Of a stretch of 50,377 nt of DNA, positions 49,739 through 50,377 are shown piece by piece. How positions within the stretch are numbered: the first letter of the stretch is position 1; every line of letters begins with the position of its first letter. Made by a program: the position numbers and the translations under genes. The notes beneath the pieces were generated by a model, which saw only the letters and a program-made list of their open reading frames with translations, was not told the origin of the DNA and searched no databases. The DNA is from SIG440 sp045532055 (GTDB lineage: Bacteria > Bacillota > Clostridia > Monoglobales > Monoglobaceae): NCBI GenBank assembly GCA_045532055.1, contig JAZSFF010000049.1, positions 1 to 50,377 on the forward strand. Direction: 5' to 3'.

Positions 49739-49782
49739 TCAGTTCAATCCTTTCTGGCTTAATAATTTTATCAGATTAACTC

Positions 49783-50377
49783 TTAACGTTCGATAATGTA
49801 AACGTTATTTACAGTACCGTATACCATGGTAGCAACAACTTCCGAAGCATTGTCTTTATCAAGTGAGTATGGAATTATCTCACCAAATCCTACCTTTTCG
49901 ACCTTCGGTCCATTGTGTCCGTTGGTATATTTGTAAACTGTTGCGGAATCAATTTTAAAGTTATCTCTACGTGCATTATGATCCAAACCGCCAAGATCGT
50001 CTGTGAAAGACTGTGTAAGTGTAATGAATGAACCGGAAGAATTAAGAACTGTTCCGTAAACTATTCTTGAATTCTGAAGTGCCTGAACTGCAGTAGTGAT
50101 AGAAGTGTTTGCATCTGCCTGAATTGTACCCGCAGCAGTATCACCAGTCCAGGTACGTCTGCCTATTGGAGGTTTTACGGCATCCACATCAATTATCACA
50201 TCCAAGTCCAAAATCTTTCCCTCTTTGTTAATCGTGAAACGTACAACATCACCGATTGCAAGTGTATCAAACAACTCCTTATCGCATGTATAAGTACGCA
50301 AATTACTCAACTGATACGAATCAACAATGTATTCTACATCTCCGTCTTCGTTTATTTCTGCTCTCAAATCGCAGATA
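49783..50377 (-). CDS. C-terminal part of a secreted or surface protein, cut by the window edge
   Basis: The frame is open through the right end of the window; a TTG at 50367 is not the true start because the frame continues (I-C-D-L before it). At least 198 residues are visible. They are beta-rich with GDVVRFTINKEGKILDLDVIIDV, a pattern like KIVDVVDL and related strands in the SLH protein at 21.2-23.5 kb, and both end in a short aliphatic strand (VYIIER, VIIVNN). I therefore expect an N-terminal SLH or signal region outside the window. It lies 44 nt upstream of the giant Asp-box gene with no terminator between, so they are probably co-transcribed. Function unknown. Confidence 0.7.
   Translation of the reverse strand, partial: ICDLRAEINEDGDVEYIVDSYQLSNLRTYTCDKELFDTLAIGDVVRFTINKEGKILDLDVIIDVDAVKPPIGRRTWTGDTAAGTIQADANTSITTAVQALQNSRIVYGTVLNSSGSFITLTQSFTDDLGGLDHNARRDNFKIDSATVYKYTNGHNGPKVEKVGFGEIIPYSLDKDNASEVVATMVYGTVNNVYIIER

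Overview
The window is about 50 kb of AT-rich chromosomal DNA from a spore-forming, anaerobic Firmicute of the Clostridia. The evidence is the YtxC sporulation protein, a T-box leader, SLH surface domains, ferredoxin-dependent 2-oxoacid oxidoreductase, strong Shine-Dalgarno sites and consensus sigma-A promoters. The genus cannot be fixed from sequence alone. The left edge cuts a frameshifted large serine recombinase, the remnant of an integrated element whose end abuts the 3' end of a tRNA-Ser(GCU) gene.

Layout: two tRNA-Ser genes (minus, 1304-1511); rpsO and pnp with structured leaders (1.7-4.3 kb); an amino-acid ABC transporter operon with a TrpR-like regulator and a radical SAM/DUF512 protein (4.4-8.3 kb); ROK glucokinase and L-lactate dehydrogenase (8.3-10.3 kb); a Xer-type recombinase flanked by dif-like sequences (10.4-11.5 kb); ytxC, a GME-fold protein, uvrC and HPr (11.5-15.4 kb); an asparagine-synthetase/HAD/pseudouridine-synthase operon and a two-gene CobW-type metal GTPase operon (15.5-21.1 kb); a MacAB-like efflux system with an SLH surface protein (21.2-27.3 kb); 6-phosphofructokinase (27.7-28.8 kb); a nine-gene operon behind a T-box (28.8-38.3 kb); an EamA permease, an Rbs-type sugar ABC transporter, uracil permease plus upp (38.4-45.3 kb); and a very large secreted Asp-box protein followed upstream by the end of another surface protein (45.3-50.4 kb).

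The most interesting unit is the nine-gene minus-strand operon at 28.8-38.3 kb. Its T-box reads most simply as leucine-specific (specifier CUC, T-box base U matching discriminator A). It encodes a P-loop ATPase, a complete four-subunit 2-oxoacid:ferredoxin oxidoreductase, a branched-chain aminotransferase, a LeuA-family protein that has lost its metal ligands, a TIM-barrel/acyl-CoA-synthetase fusion and an amidohydrolase. I infer a leucine-starvation-induced route that activates a branched short-chain acid, carboxylates it reductively to the 2-oxo acid and transaminates it, with a LeuA-derived pseudoenzyme as a possible sensor.

Other unusual items are a circularly permuted amino-acid-binding lipoprotein, an asparagine synthetase homologue with a dismantled glutaminase site, a CobW/YcgQ-like fusion beside a His-rich CobW GTPase, and symmetric dif-like sites around a Xer-family gene. 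All calls come from reading the sequence; no database search or folding program was run.
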